Shown here: positions 39,717-48,214 of the stretch, piece after piece
How positions within the stretch are numbered: the first letter of the stretch is position 1
Layout: each line of letters begins with the position of its first letter
Assembly (NCBI GenBank): GCA_903910585.1
Contig: CAIWAH010000128.1
Span: 1-55,397, forward strand
From: an uncultured Verrucomicrobiota bacterium
GTDB taxonomy: Bacteria > Verrucomicrobiota > Verrucomicrobiia > Limisphaerales > UBA9464
Direction: 5' to 3'
Length of the DNA stretch: 55,397 nucleotides
Program-made: the position numbers and the translations under genes
Notes under the pieces: generated by a model
Databases searched by the model: none
Told to the model about the DNA's origin: nothing
What the model saw: the letters and a program-made list of their open reading frames with translations, nothing else

Positions 39717-40427
39717 CTAAAAGTTCAATGTGCGTTCAGGGATCTCCACTCGGTCCCCGTCCTTAAGGACCGGGTCCTTGCTGCGGTCGCCCTCTTTCAG
39801 CAGTTTTTTGACGTCGTGCTCGGTGATGACTTCGCGCTTCGTCGCGGGATCCATGCGCCGGATGCGCACCTCGGTGAGCTTGGCCCTTGGGCCCAACTGT
39901 CCGAGACCGAGGATCAGATCCGTCAGAGTCTTGGTCTCACCTTCGCGAATCAGCACGCTGCCGCTGGTGACGCCGAAGACTGTCACCTTTGAGGAATTCT
40001 CCGGATTGGCGACCGACGGATCGGACCGGATTTGTTCGAGGTCAATCTTGACGGTGCAGTCGTTGTAGTAGTCCGCATCCAGCAGTGCTTTGACCTCCTT
40101 GCGCAGCTCCGCCAGCTTCTTGCCCCGGGCATTGAGCTTCACATAGCGGTCACTTTCTTTGGTGACGGGAAACAGCGCCTCGCCAGCGGCCGTGACGTCC
40201 ACCAGTTGGATCAGCTTCGCCGTCGCCGGGTCCTGATCCACGCTGAAACGGAGCACGTCCCCGGCCTTCAGGTCGCGGGCCTCGGCATCGATCTTGTCCA
40301 GCGTGGTGGCGTTGGTGGAAACCGCATTGGTGGCTCCGGGCGGAACGGCATTCGTTACCTCGGTTTGGGCGAGGGACGCAGCGGTCCAGAGTCCTCCGAT
40401 CGCGAGCATTGCGAGCAGTGTTCTCAT
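39717..40427 (-). CDS. Polysaccharide export protein, Wza-like (module 2)
   Basis: A 236-residue secreted protein with a signal peptide (TLLAMLAIGGLWTAASLA), then a Thr/Asn/Ala linker. The Poly_export domain follows (DLKAGDVLRFSVDQDPA, LNARGKKLAELRKEVKALL), then an SLBB-like domain (KVTVFGVTSGSVLIREGETKTL). It shares gene order but little sequence with the module 1 export protein. It has no lipobox and no outer-membrane helix. It lies 5 bp from the barrel gene and 6 bp from the kinase gene. Confidence 0.85.
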   Translation of the reverse strand: MRTLLAMLAIGGLWTAASLAQTEVTNAVPPGATNAVSTNATTLDKIDAEARDLKAGDVLRFSVDQDPATAKLIQLVDVTAAGEALFPVTKESDRYVKLNARGKKLAELRKEVKALLDADYYNDCTVKIDLEQIRSDPSVANPENSSKVTVFGVTSGSVLIREGETKTLTDLILGLGQLGPRAKLTEVRIRRMDPATKREVITEHDVKKLLKEGDRSKDPVLKDGDRVEIPERTLNF

Positions 40428-40432
40428 GAAAT

Positions 40433-41965
40433 TCAGAAGGCGTAGTTCAAAGTCAGGGTCACCGTGTGGGCATCGTAATCACCCAGCACGAAGTCAGAAT
40501 CGCGGATGGTATAATTCCAGCCCAACGAAGAACCGAGTTTTTGGGTGATTTGGTAGCTCGTCGAAACGCCAAATCGATAGGAGAGGGTTGTTTGCCCGGG
40601 GACCGGAACGCCAAACAATCCACCGGGTGTCAGGACCACGCCGGAAAAGGTGTCGATCGGCGTCACCAGGATGCCGGGAATGCCATTCGCCGGATCGGGC
40701 GGAAAATAGATTGAGCCCGGTGGTGCGGCGAAAATGGCCAAGCCGCCCGATTGCTCTGCCTGGTCCACACTGGCGCTGAAGTTGATGGGCAGGAAGTCAG
40801 TAATCCGCCAGCTCAGCTGATATCCGGCCTCCATCGAGACCTGGAAATTGCTGCCCAACGACCCGTTGACACTTCGACCCAGTGACAGGGAATGGCTGAC
40901 AAACTGGGTGAGTTGGTGGCGGACGGAAAGGCTGCCGCTGATTCCGGAAAAGTCAGAGGAATCCTGAATCTGGCCGTCCCGTTCCGAGTTGATCATCGTG
41001 TAGCGCACGCTCGCGTTCACGCTGATCGCTTCGCTGACCCGCCAGGTGGCGGTCGGACCGACGCCGTAGCTCTTCGACGAGTTCTGGAAGTTGCTGGCGT
41101 AGTCATTGAGCGATGCGCTCGCCGAGATGCCGACGGTCAGGTCGGGATGCAGCCGGTAGAACAACGCCGTGGAGACAGTCTGCGACTGCCCGTTGAGCAT
41201 CGAGTAGCTGTCGTCAAAGCCCCGTTCCAACGAGAAGGTGTAGTCGGCACTCACCGACAGATCGGTGTAGGGCGCCCACTCCGTGGAAAGGCCCGATGAA
41301 TTGTTGATGCGGTTGAACCGCACGGAAAGGGCGTTGCCGGTGCCGATGATGTCCGCCCGCCGGGACGCGTCGTTGGCGGAAGAGATGCGGTTGAACACCG
41401 TGAACAGCACGTCACCCACGCTGAAGGCGTAATCAATGGATGTGTTCGGGCTGATCGTCAGGCTGTTGAGGTCTTCCTGCACCAGATTGAACCGATACCC
41501 GATGCCGAAGTTCAGCCCCAGCCGCGCATTGTCGGTGATCTGCCAACGTAGGTTCGTGTTCAGCGACGGATTGATGCTGAAATCGTAATTGTCCCCGCCG
41601 GCGGAGCTTTGAAGGGCGTTGCTGTTGTAAGCGAACGAAACGCTGGCGCCAAACGTGGCCAGGACGGGTCCGAGCTTCAGGTTGTAGTTGCCCTCGTCGA
41701 AACCTGCCGGTCGGTAGGGCACGCGTTCAGCCGCCCGAAAATCGTCGCCGGCCCGCATGGCTTCGGGTGCCGGCGGGGGCTGCGGAGCGACCGGTTCGGT
41801 GAACGGATTGCGGGTATCGAAGTAGGCTTGGCCGCAAAGGCTTCCGGTGCCGGCGGCGCAGCTGGCAATGGCCAGTTGAATGGCGCGCCACCGCGTGGGA
41901 GCCAACGCGGGATTGCCGGATCGCGCCGTTGTCTTCCCGAACCAGTTTGGTTTGAAGGTGTTCAA
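40433..41965 (-). CDS. Outer-membrane beta-barrel protein (polysaccharide module 2)
   Basis: A 510-residue secreted protein. A long N-terminal region with a hydrophobic signal (IQLAIASCAAGTGSLCG) is followed by a Pro-rich stretch (PVAPQPPPAPEAM). Amphipathic strands follow (LGPVLATFGASVSFAYNSNA, LGLNFGIGYRFNL), and the chain ends TVTLTLNYAF with a C-terminal Phe, as in BAM-assembled barrels. It holds the same place in its operon as 33281-34831. The signal peptide starts about 28 residues in, so the true start could be internal. Confidence 0.82.
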   Translation of the reverse strand: MNTFKPNWFGKTTARSGNPALAPTRWRAIQLAIASCAAGTGSLCGQAYFDTRNPFTEPVAPQPPPAPEAMRAGDDFRAAERVPYRPAGFDEGNYNLKLGPVLATFGASVSFAYNSNALQSSAGGDNYDFSINPSLNTNLRWQITDNARLGLNFGIGYRFNLVQEDLNSLTISPNTSIDYAFSVGDVLFTVFNRISSANDASRRADIIGTGNALSVRFNRINNSSGLSTEWAPYTDLSVSADYTFSLERGFDDSYSMLNGQSQTVSTALFYRLHPDLTVGISASASLNDYASNFQNSSKSYGVGPTATWRVSEAISVNASVRYTMINSERDGQIQDSSDFSGISGSLSVRHQLTQFVSHSLSLGRSVNGSLGSNFQVSMEAGYQLSWRITDFLPINFSASVDQAEQSGGLAIFAAPPGSIYFPPDPANGIPGILVTPIDTFSGVVLTPGGLFGVPVPGQTTLSYRFGVSTSYQITQKLGSSLGWNYTIRDSDFVLGDYDAHTVTLTLNYAF

Positions 41966-42080
41966 TTCGATTTCCGCCCGCCAGTCATCAGGGCCGGGCT
42001 GTTCGCTGGTTCGGCGACGCTACCAATCGAGTTTCCATGCTCAAGCCTCATTCCCCTCGCCAAATCTCATGATTCGGCGC

Positions 42081-43850
42081 TTACGGAACGTCCCGCACCT
42101 GGTAAAACCGAAGCGAATCGGTCGGCCGAGCGTCCAGATACTGACCGGATTCGCCCGCCACCGTCAGCACCGCGCCGACGGCCTGCCAAGTCGCCCCGGC
42201 GAGGTTGTCGCGGGCATAAACCTGATACTTACGGCCCGGCGCGCTGTCCCAGGATACTGTCGTGCCTTGAGCCGACAGCTTTACGCTGGTTATTCGCCAG
42301 TTTACCGAACTGGCTTTAGTCGGATCCGAGCCCATGGACGCCTCGCGGCGGTTAACGAACCCGTCGGCATCAGGGTCCTGTTCCGGTCCCGCGCCGCTTT
42401 GGGTGAACGGATCGAAGTAGCGGCGCTGGAACCGGTCATCCAGGCCGTCGAAGTTAAAGTCTGGCGTTTCCGGAAGCACTTCCGCGAAGCCGCTGGCCCA
42501 CGCAGTGAATCCGTTGGCGGTCAGGGCAAGGCTGCGCAGCCCCGGCGCGGCATTGGTGGCGACGGTCACCGGCACCTGCACCAATGTCAGGGCCCTCAGG
42601 GCGGTGGGGATCACTTCCACCGCGCCGTATTGCAGCCCCCCGCCGGTGAGTCGCAGGGAAACATTGGTGGCGGTCAGCCCCGGCACGAAAACCCCGACCG
42701 TCTGTCCGGCGATTCCGGGCTTGAGCTGCACACACAGGTCCCCGGCCGCCCGGGAAACCGGATTCGTTCCGTTGCGCATCTCAACGATCCGAAATGCCGG
42801 GGTTCCGGCGGAAACGGCGAGATTGCGGGTCGTGGTGGCGTTGGCGGTGATGGTGACCGTCGTGTTGGTGAGGGGCAGAAACGCCGTGGTTGAGCTGTTC
42901 CACCGGCCTCCGGCACTGATGTCCAGTTCGTTGCCCCGGACCAGATAGGTGTCTCCGGACGTCGGCGGGTCCAGCGGTGTGACGCGGACCGTGTAGGAAC
43001 CCGGCGGCAGCCCCGCCAGCGCGTAGCTGCCGTTGGCCAGCGAGGGCGTGCTGGCCACCGCATTGCCGTTGCTGTCCTCGACGGTAATGACCGCACCCAG
43101 AATGGCGGCTCCGTTCAAGGTGACCGTTCCCATCAGCCTTCCGACGGTTGCGGAGCCGGCGGTGGTGCCATACAGCGCGCGCAGGCCCGCGATTTCGTCC
43201 TGCGAAAGGCCGGCGGAATGGTCTATGCCCCCCGCTCCGGTCCAGAACAGGGTGGCACCGCCGAGGGTGGCGTGATTGAAGCCCAGCAGGTGGCCGATTT
43301 CGTGGAGAGCGACGCCCTCGACGAACATCGGTCCAAGCGCCACCGAGTTGAAATCGGTCGTCCACGCGAGGCTGCGGTTCAGCACAATGTCCGCCTCCGC
43401 GATGGTCTCGTCGAAATCCGACGTGGAAAGGAACGTGAGGCCACGGGCCGTGATGGGGAAAAACGTCGTGTTGCCGTTCACGAACCGGTTCGCATTGAGC
43501 CAGACAACCACGTTCTGGCCGTCGAGGGGATTGATGTCGCTCGGGAAAAATGCGCTTCCGGATTCCTCGAACTTCACCTTTGTCCCGGGCACGGCCTGCC
43601 ATTGGGCGAATGCCGCCCGGAGGGCGTTGAGCTCGGCGGTCCGATTGGTGGTGGAAAACCCCTCCGCGGCCAGCGTGTAACGGATGGCGAGCGTTGTGGG
43701 ATTCTGCACCGGCGCCAACGCCGCATCGAATGAGTCGAAGTTCCAACGCAGCGGCCGGCCATTCGGGGCATACTGTGACACCGCTCCGTCGGCGACCGCG
43801 CAGGCCACCAAGGCTGCTCCCCACGTTACGACTGCTTTTTGCACCTTCAT
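42081..43850 (-). CDS. Secreted matrixin-type metalloprotease, multi-domain
   Basis: A 589-residue secreted zinc protease of the matrixin (M10A) type. Signal peptide VTWGAALVACAVADGA, then the catalytic domain with zinc motif HEIGHLLGFNH near residue 182. The usual Met-turn is replaced: the aligned stretch is ATLFW. A carboxypeptidase-regulatory/SpaA-like fold follows (TVTLNGAAILGAVITVEDSNG, GLPPGSYTVRV). Then comes a thrombospondin-3-like calcium segment (DPDADGFVNRREASMGSDP) and the KYQVYARDNLAGATW ... LRFYQVRDV module, shared with the PPDK-domain protein at 26294-29413. The start overlaps the stop of the upstream small gene (ATGA). Confidence 0.88.
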   Translation of the reverse strand: MKVQKAVVTWGAALVACAVADGAVSQYAPNGRPLRWNFDSFDAALAPVQNPTTLAIRYTLAAEGFSTTNRTAELNALRAAFAQWQAVPGTKVKFEESGSAFFPSDINPLDGQNVVVWLNANRFVNGNTTFFPITARGLTFLSTSDFDETIAEADIVLNRSLAWTTDFNSVALGPMFVEGVALHEIGHLLGFNHATLGGATLFWTGAGGIDHSAGLSQDEIAGLRALYGTTAGSATVGRLMGTVTLNGAAILGAVITVEDSNGNAVASTPSLANGSYALAGLPPGSYTVRVTPLDPPTSGDTYLVRGNELDISAGGRWNSSTTAFLPLTNTTVTITANATTTRNLAVSAGTPAFRIVEMRNGTNPVSRAAGDLCVQLKPGIAGQTVGVFVPGLTATNVSLRLTGGGLQYGAVEVIPTALRALTLVQVPVTVATNAAPGLRSLALTANGFTAWASGFAEVLPETPDFNFDGLDDRFQRRYFDPFTQSGAGPEQDPDADGFVNRREASMGSDPTKASSVNWRITSVKLSAQGTTVSWDSAPGRKYQVYARDNLAGATWQAVGAVLTVAGESGQYLDARPTDSLRFYQVRDVP

Positions 43851-44380
43851 CGCCTGGTGTCCTTCACCCGGAGTTTCAATTCGTCCAACGCCACCGGGGC
43901 CTGTCCCGGCAGGGCAATTCCGCCGGCCGCTTTGGCGCCGTCGCTGGCGGCGGTAAGCGCGCCGGTTGTGGAGTTGGTTGTCACCGCGAACTTTCCGCGG
44001 GCCAGGTCCAGCGTGACTGCTTCGCCAGCCGGATTGAAGACGGCGAAGAGCACCAGGTCTTCCCCCAGCCTGAATTCCGGTTCTCCCAACACGCGGACCT
44101 GCTTTTGCCCCAGAATCGTGCTGCCTTGGACGACATTGAGGCGGTTGGTTGGAGACCCCTTCCAAGTCTCGGCGACAGAAACCTCGATGCGGGCATGTGG
44201 GCGGCCTTCCCCATCACGACGGGCCTCGATGCTGGCGACGGAGCCGCGAATGACGACGTCCGCCCGCCGGGCCAGATCATCGATCGGTGTCAGCGGAATG
44301 TCCGTCGCGAACAGCGTCGCGGTCCCGAGCACCCCAAGGGCGGCCAGGACCGGCAAGTGATGACGAAAAAGCTCCCTCAT
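43847..44380 (-). CDS. Secreted protein coupled to matrixin, unknown
   Basis: A 177-residue protein with a signal peptide (LPVLAALGVLGTATLFA) and a beta-rich domain (LARRADVVIRGSVASIEAR, RIEVSVAETWKGSP, RVLGEPEFRLGEDLVLFAVF). I know no function. The pattern of a secreted export-quality beta domain just before a matrixin recurs in bacteria, so it may be an inhibitor, chaperone or substrate-binding partner; this is inference. Coupled by ATGA overlaps at both ends: to the ABC exporter (44377-44380) and to the protease (43847-43850). Confidence 0.75.
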   Translation of the reverse strand: MRELFRHHLPVLAALGVLGTATLFATDIPLTPIDDLARRADVVIRGSVASIEARRDGEGRPHARIEVSVAETWKGSPTNRLNVVQGSTILGQKQVRVLGEPEFRLGEDLVLFAVFNPAGEAVTLDLARGKFAVTTNSTTGALTAASDGAKAAGGIALPGQAPVALDELKLRVKDTRR

Positions 44381-46107
44381 GCGGCGGTGACGCGGGAAAA
44401 GTAGCCTCCTTTGGCCAGCAATTCAGCGGCCGTTCCGACCTCCGTGACGTGGCCGGCGTTCAAAACCACGATCCGGTCCACTTCCCGCAACGTCGCCAGC
44501 CGGTGGGCCACCATCACCGTGGTGCGCCCCTGCATCAGGCGCCGCAGGCTCGCAAGGACCAGGGCCTCGCTCTCCGTGTCGAGCGCGCTCGTGGGTTCAT
44601 CCAACAGGAGGATCGGTGCGTCCTTGAGGAAGGCCCGCGCCAGATTGAGCCGCTGTTTTTCGCCCACGCTCAGGCGGGCCGCGCCATCCCCGACCACGGT
44701 GTCGTAGCCCTGGGGCAGCCGGCGGATGAAGTCGTGGGCATTCGCGGCACGGGCCGCCGATTCGATGTCCTCCCGCGTCGCACCGGCCCGGCCGTAACCG
44801 ATGTTCTCCGCAACGCTGGTCGGCAGCAGCAGTGATTCCTGCAGCACCAGGGCGACGCGTTCGCGGAGCCGCTCCCGGGAAAACTCCCGCAGGTCCGTTC
44901 CGCCCAGATTCACGGAGCCGGAATCGGGATCGAGGAACCGTGGAATCAGCTGAAGCAACGTCGTCTTGCCGGCGCCGCTCGGGCCGATGAGGGCGACCGA
45001 TTCCCCGGGCTTCACCGTTAGGCTCACCTCGTGCAGCACGGGCTGGCCGGTCGTGTAGGCGAAATTCACGCGGTCAAAGCTCAGCTCCGCAGCGCTTGGC
45101 AGTTCGGTTTTCCCCGCCTGCCGGTTGGCGGCCTGCGCCTTTTCCTCCGCGAGCAGTTCCAGCACCCGCTCGGCGCCGGCGCGGGCGTTGGAGACCGTGG
45201 AGCCGACGTGCGACAGCTGGTTGAGCGGCTCGTAGAGCTGGGCCAGGTAGGCGAGGAACACCAGCAGCCGGCCCACGGTCAAATTGCCCGCGGCGACTTC
45301 CCGGGCTCCCAGCGCGACGATTGCCGCCGTTCCCAGCGCGAACACGACCGCCACGGAGGCCAAGTAAACGACCTCTGCCCGATGTTGCCGCCACCGGGCC
45401 GACAGCGCGGCGTCGGCGCTCGCCTCAAATCGTCCGGCCTCGTGGCGCTCGCGGACGAAGCCCTGAATCAGCGGCAGATTGGCCACGGCCTGCTGCACCA
45501 ATGAGGCCACGCTGGAATCGGCCGCCTGGGCCTTGCCTGCGCGCTGGCTCATCAGCGGCCCGAAAAACCGCATGATCAGCAGCAGAATCGGCACCGTGGC
45601 GAGCGCCACCAGCGTCAGCGGCCGATTGAACCGCCACATCACCGTGGTCATCGCCACCAGGGTGAGTGTGGCGCCGATGAACGTGAACAGGCCCTGTTGG
45701 AACAGCGTTTGGAAGGCGTGCGTGTCCCACGTCGCCCGGTAGATCAGGTCACCCGCCTGGGCTCCTTGGAGACGCCGAAGCGAGATCCGCAGCAGCCAGC
45801 CGAAGACCGCCCGGCGCACCCGCGCGAGGCCCCGGAGCCCGGTATGGATCACGAGCGCCTGCTGGGCCGAACCCAGCAACGCATGGATGCTGTGAACCAC
45901 GGCCAGCAGCACGGCCCAGCCCAGAATGGCCGGCCCGCGGTCGGCAATGGCGGAACCGTCTGCGGCCGACAGGCGATCCACGATCCACGCGAGCGGCCAG
46001 GGCTTGAAAATCGCGGCCGCTGTCGTGAGCAGCAGCAGCCCAAGCGCCGCCCCGACGCGAAGCCAGTCCGCCCGGTAGAAGCCAAGGATTTGCCGCCAAA
46101 GCCGCAT
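44377..46107 (-). CDS. ABC exporter, fused permease and ATPase (MsbA type)
   Basis: A 576-residue half-size ABC exporter with an N-terminal six-helix permease (first helix GAALGLLLLTTAAAIF) and a C-terminal ATPase. Walker A GPSGAGKTT lies near residue 375, signature LSVGEKQR (a variant of LSGGQ) near 475, Walker B ILLLDEPTSALDTE near 495, and switch VAHRLATL near 530. MsbA-like proteins move lipids or peptides. Here the downstream coupled genes encode two secreted proteins, so export of a peptide or lipid tied to that protease is possible. First gene of the operon. Confidence 0.9.
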   Translation of the reverse strand: MRLWRQILGFYRADWLRVGAALGLLLLTTAAAIFKPWPLAWIVDRLSAADGSAIADRGPAILGWAVLLAVVHSIHALLGSAQQALVIHTGLRGLARVRRAVFGWLLRISLRRLQGAQAGDLIYRATWDTHAFQTLFQQGLFTFIGATLTLVAMTTVMWRFNRPLTLVALATVPILLLIMRFFGPLMSQRAGKAQAADSSVASLVQQAVANLPLIQGFVRERHEAGRFEASADAALSARWRQHRAEVVYLASVAVVFALGTAAIVALGAREVAAGNLTVGRLLVFLAYLAQLYEPLNQLSHVGSTVSNARAGAERVLELLAEEKAQAANRQAGKTELPSAAELSFDRVNFAYTTGQPVLHEVSLTVKPGESVALIGPSGAGKTTLLQLIPRFLDPDSGSVNLGGTDLREFSRERLRERVALVLQESLLLPTSVAENIGYGRAGATREDIESAARAANAHDFIRRLPQGYDTVVGDGAARLSVGEKQRLNLARAFLKDAPILLLDEPTSALDTESEALVLASLRRLMQGRTTVMVAHRLATLREVDRIVVLNAGHVTEVGTAAELLAKGGYFSRVTAA

Positions 46108-46213
46108 GAAGGTGGCCGCAGGCTATCGCAACCCGACCGTCATTGCACGGGTTTCGCCCAGGCGGAAACTCCCAAGAGTGCGGAGGAGGAAACGGCGAGG
46201 AAAACGGAACGCA

Positions 46214-46304
46214 TGGCGGAGAGGGAGGGATTCGAACCCACGGTAGGGTATTAGCCTACTCACGCTTTCCAGGCGTGCGCCTTAAACCGCTCAGCCACCT
46301 CTCC
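46214..46304 (-). tRNA. tRNA-Ser(GGA)
   Basis: Minus-strand class II tRNA with a long variable arm. The acceptor stem GGAGAGG pairs with CCTCTCC, discriminator G, and CCA is encoded. The D-arm has GCTGAGCGGTTTAAGGC, the anticodon loop CTGGAAA has anticodon GGA (plus-strand 46268-46270) decoding UCC/UCU, and the T-loop is GGTTCGAATCC. It is complete. Confidence 0.96.
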
Positions 46305-46462
46305 GCGTGCGGCGCGGAATGTGGCGGCGGCCCCCGGTCCCGTGCAACAGGTTTTCTGGATTCTCTCGGCGCCCTTTTCCCGACCGGCTTCTGCCCCCCG
46401 GAATGCGGACTTGGGCCGCTGCCCGTTCCCGCCTACTCTTCACAAGCTCCCTGTCACTGAAC

Positions 46463-48112
46463 ATGGAAACGCCATCTTCCGCCTGGGTTGCCCGACCGGT
46501 GCAACCACTGCTCATCCGCGATCTGCTCACGCGCGTCCGTCACTGGGCGCCCGGGCAGAAAATTGTCTATCGTGACCAGCGGGAGCATACCTACGCGGAG
46601 TTCTTCGCCCGCGTGGAAAAGCTCGCCCACGTGCTGACCGATCTCGGTGTCCGCCCCGGCGACCGGGTGGGAGTCATGGATTGGGACAGCCACCGCTACC
46701 TCGAGCTATTCTTCGCCCTGCCCATGCTTGGCGCGGTGCTGCACACGGTGAATGTCCGGCTCACGCCCGAACAGGTCGCCTACACGATCCTGCACGCGGA
46801 GGACACGGTTGTCCTCTTCCATCCAGACTTTCTGCCGCTCGCCGAAAGTTTGGCGCCGAAGCTCGGTTGCGTCCGCAAGTGGGTGTCACTGAGCGACCAC
46901 GGACAGGCGCCGGCGACGAAACTTACCCTGGCCGGCGATTACGAATCACTCGTGGCGACGGCCCCTGCGGGCTTCCGGTTTCCTGACCTCGACGAGAACA
47001 CGGTCGCGACCCTGTTCTACACCACCGGCACGACCGGCGATCCGAAGGGCGTCTTCTTCACCCATCGCCAGATCGTGCTGCACACGCTCACGGTCACGAT
47101 GGCGTTCGCGGCGCAGGAAGGACCGGTCACCCTGCGCGCCAACGACGTTTACCTGCCGCTCACGCCCATGTTCCACGTCCATGCGTGGGGCATTCCCTAC
47201 ATCGCCACCATGCTGGGGCTGAAGCAGATCTATCCCGGCCGCTACGAACCGCAGCTCCTGCTCGATCTGATCGCGAAGCATCGCCCGACGTTTTCCCACT
47301 GCGTGCCCACGATCCTGCAGATGCTCCTGCACCATCCCAATAGCGCCGCGGTCAGCTTTGACGGCCTCAAGCTCGTCATCGGCGGCGCTCCCCTGCCGAA
47401 AGGCCTGGCCCAGGCTGCCGGCGCCCGGGGCGTTCGCATCATGGGCGGATACGGCATGTCCGAAACCTGCCCGGTGGTCGCCGCTCCGCACCTCAAGCCG
47501 GAACATGAAACCGCCGACGCCGCGACCCAGCTCGACGTGCTCACGCGCACCGGTTTCCCCTTCCCGCTAGTGGACGTCGGCATCTGGGGCGACGACGACC
47601 AACTGTTGCCGCCGGGCAAAGACAACGTCGGCGAACTGGTCCTGCGCTGCCCCTGGCTGACGGCCGGCTATCACCGCGACCCCGAACGCAGCGCCCAACT
47701 CTGGCACGGCGGCTGGCTGCACACCGGCGACATCGCCTACCGCGACCACGAGGGCTACATCCGCATCACCGACCGGCTCAAGGATGTCATCAAGATCGGC
47801 GGCGAATGGATTTCGTCCCTCGAACTCGAAAACGCCCTCAGTCAGCACGAGGCGGTGAAGGAAGTCGCCGTGGTCGGCCGGCCGGACCCCAAATGGGACG
47901 AACGCCCCCACGCCGAAGTCGTCCTCCGCGACGGCTTCGCGGGCAAAGTTTCCGAACGCGACCTCGGCAAATTCCTGCACACGTTCATCGACTCCGGGGC
48001 CATCCATAAGCGCGCGGTGCTGACCGAGGTGCGCGTCGTCCCGGCGATCCCCAAGACCAGCGTCGGCAAGATCGACAAGAAGGCCCTTCGGGCGGCATTG
48101 CGGGGCAGTTGA
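46463..48112 (+). CDS. Long-chain acyl-CoA synthetase / AMP-binding ligase
   Basis: A 549-residue adenylate-forming enzyme, most like medium- to long-chain fatty-acyl-CoA ligases. Phosphate-binding loop YTTGTTGDPKG near residue 188, GGYGMSETCPV near residue 330, the A8 hinge GYIRITDRLKDVIKIGGEWIS near residue 435 and the catalytic lysine in PKTSVGKIDKKALR at the C-terminus. It probably activates fatty acids as acyl-AMP then acyl-CoA in the cytoplasm. The protein is complete. It lies alone, near the tRNA gene and the large ASPIC/UnbV gene. ATG at 46463 is chosen because the upstream frame is not conserved-looking. Confidence 0.9.
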   Translation: METPSSAWVARPVQPLLIRDLLTRVRHWAPGQKIVYRDQREHTYAEFFARVEKLAHVLTDLGVRPGDRVGVMDWDSHRYLELFFALPMLGAVLHTVNVRLTPEQVAYTILHAEDTVVLFHPDFLPLAESLAPKLGCVRKWVSLSDHGQAPATKLTLAGDYESLVATAPAGFRFPDLDENTVATLFYTTGTTGDPKGVFFTHRQIVLHTLTVTMAFAAQEGPVTLRANDVYLPLTPMFHVHAWGIPYIATMLGLKQIYPGRYEPQLLLDLIAKHRPTFSHCVPTILQMLLHHPNSAAVSFDGLKLVIGGAPLPKGLAQAAGARGVRIMGGYGMSETCPVVAAPHLKPEHETADAATQLDVLTRTGFPFPLVDVGIWGDDDQLLPPGKDNVGELVLRCPWLTAGYHRDPERSAQLWHGGWLHTGDIAYRDHEGYIRITDRLKDVIKIGGEWISSLELENALSQHEAVKEVAVVGRPDPKWDERPHAEVVLRDGFAGKVSERDLGKFLHTFIDSGAIHKRAVLTEVRVVPAIPKTSVGKIDKKALRAALRGS

Positions 48113-48214
48113 ACAATTTGGTCTTGGAGTGCTGTTTCCAGCCGAACCAACCACAGCCGGACATTGGATTCTTTCGTGCGAATCGCCCTGACATCGCCAC
48201 TTTTGGTGCGAGGC

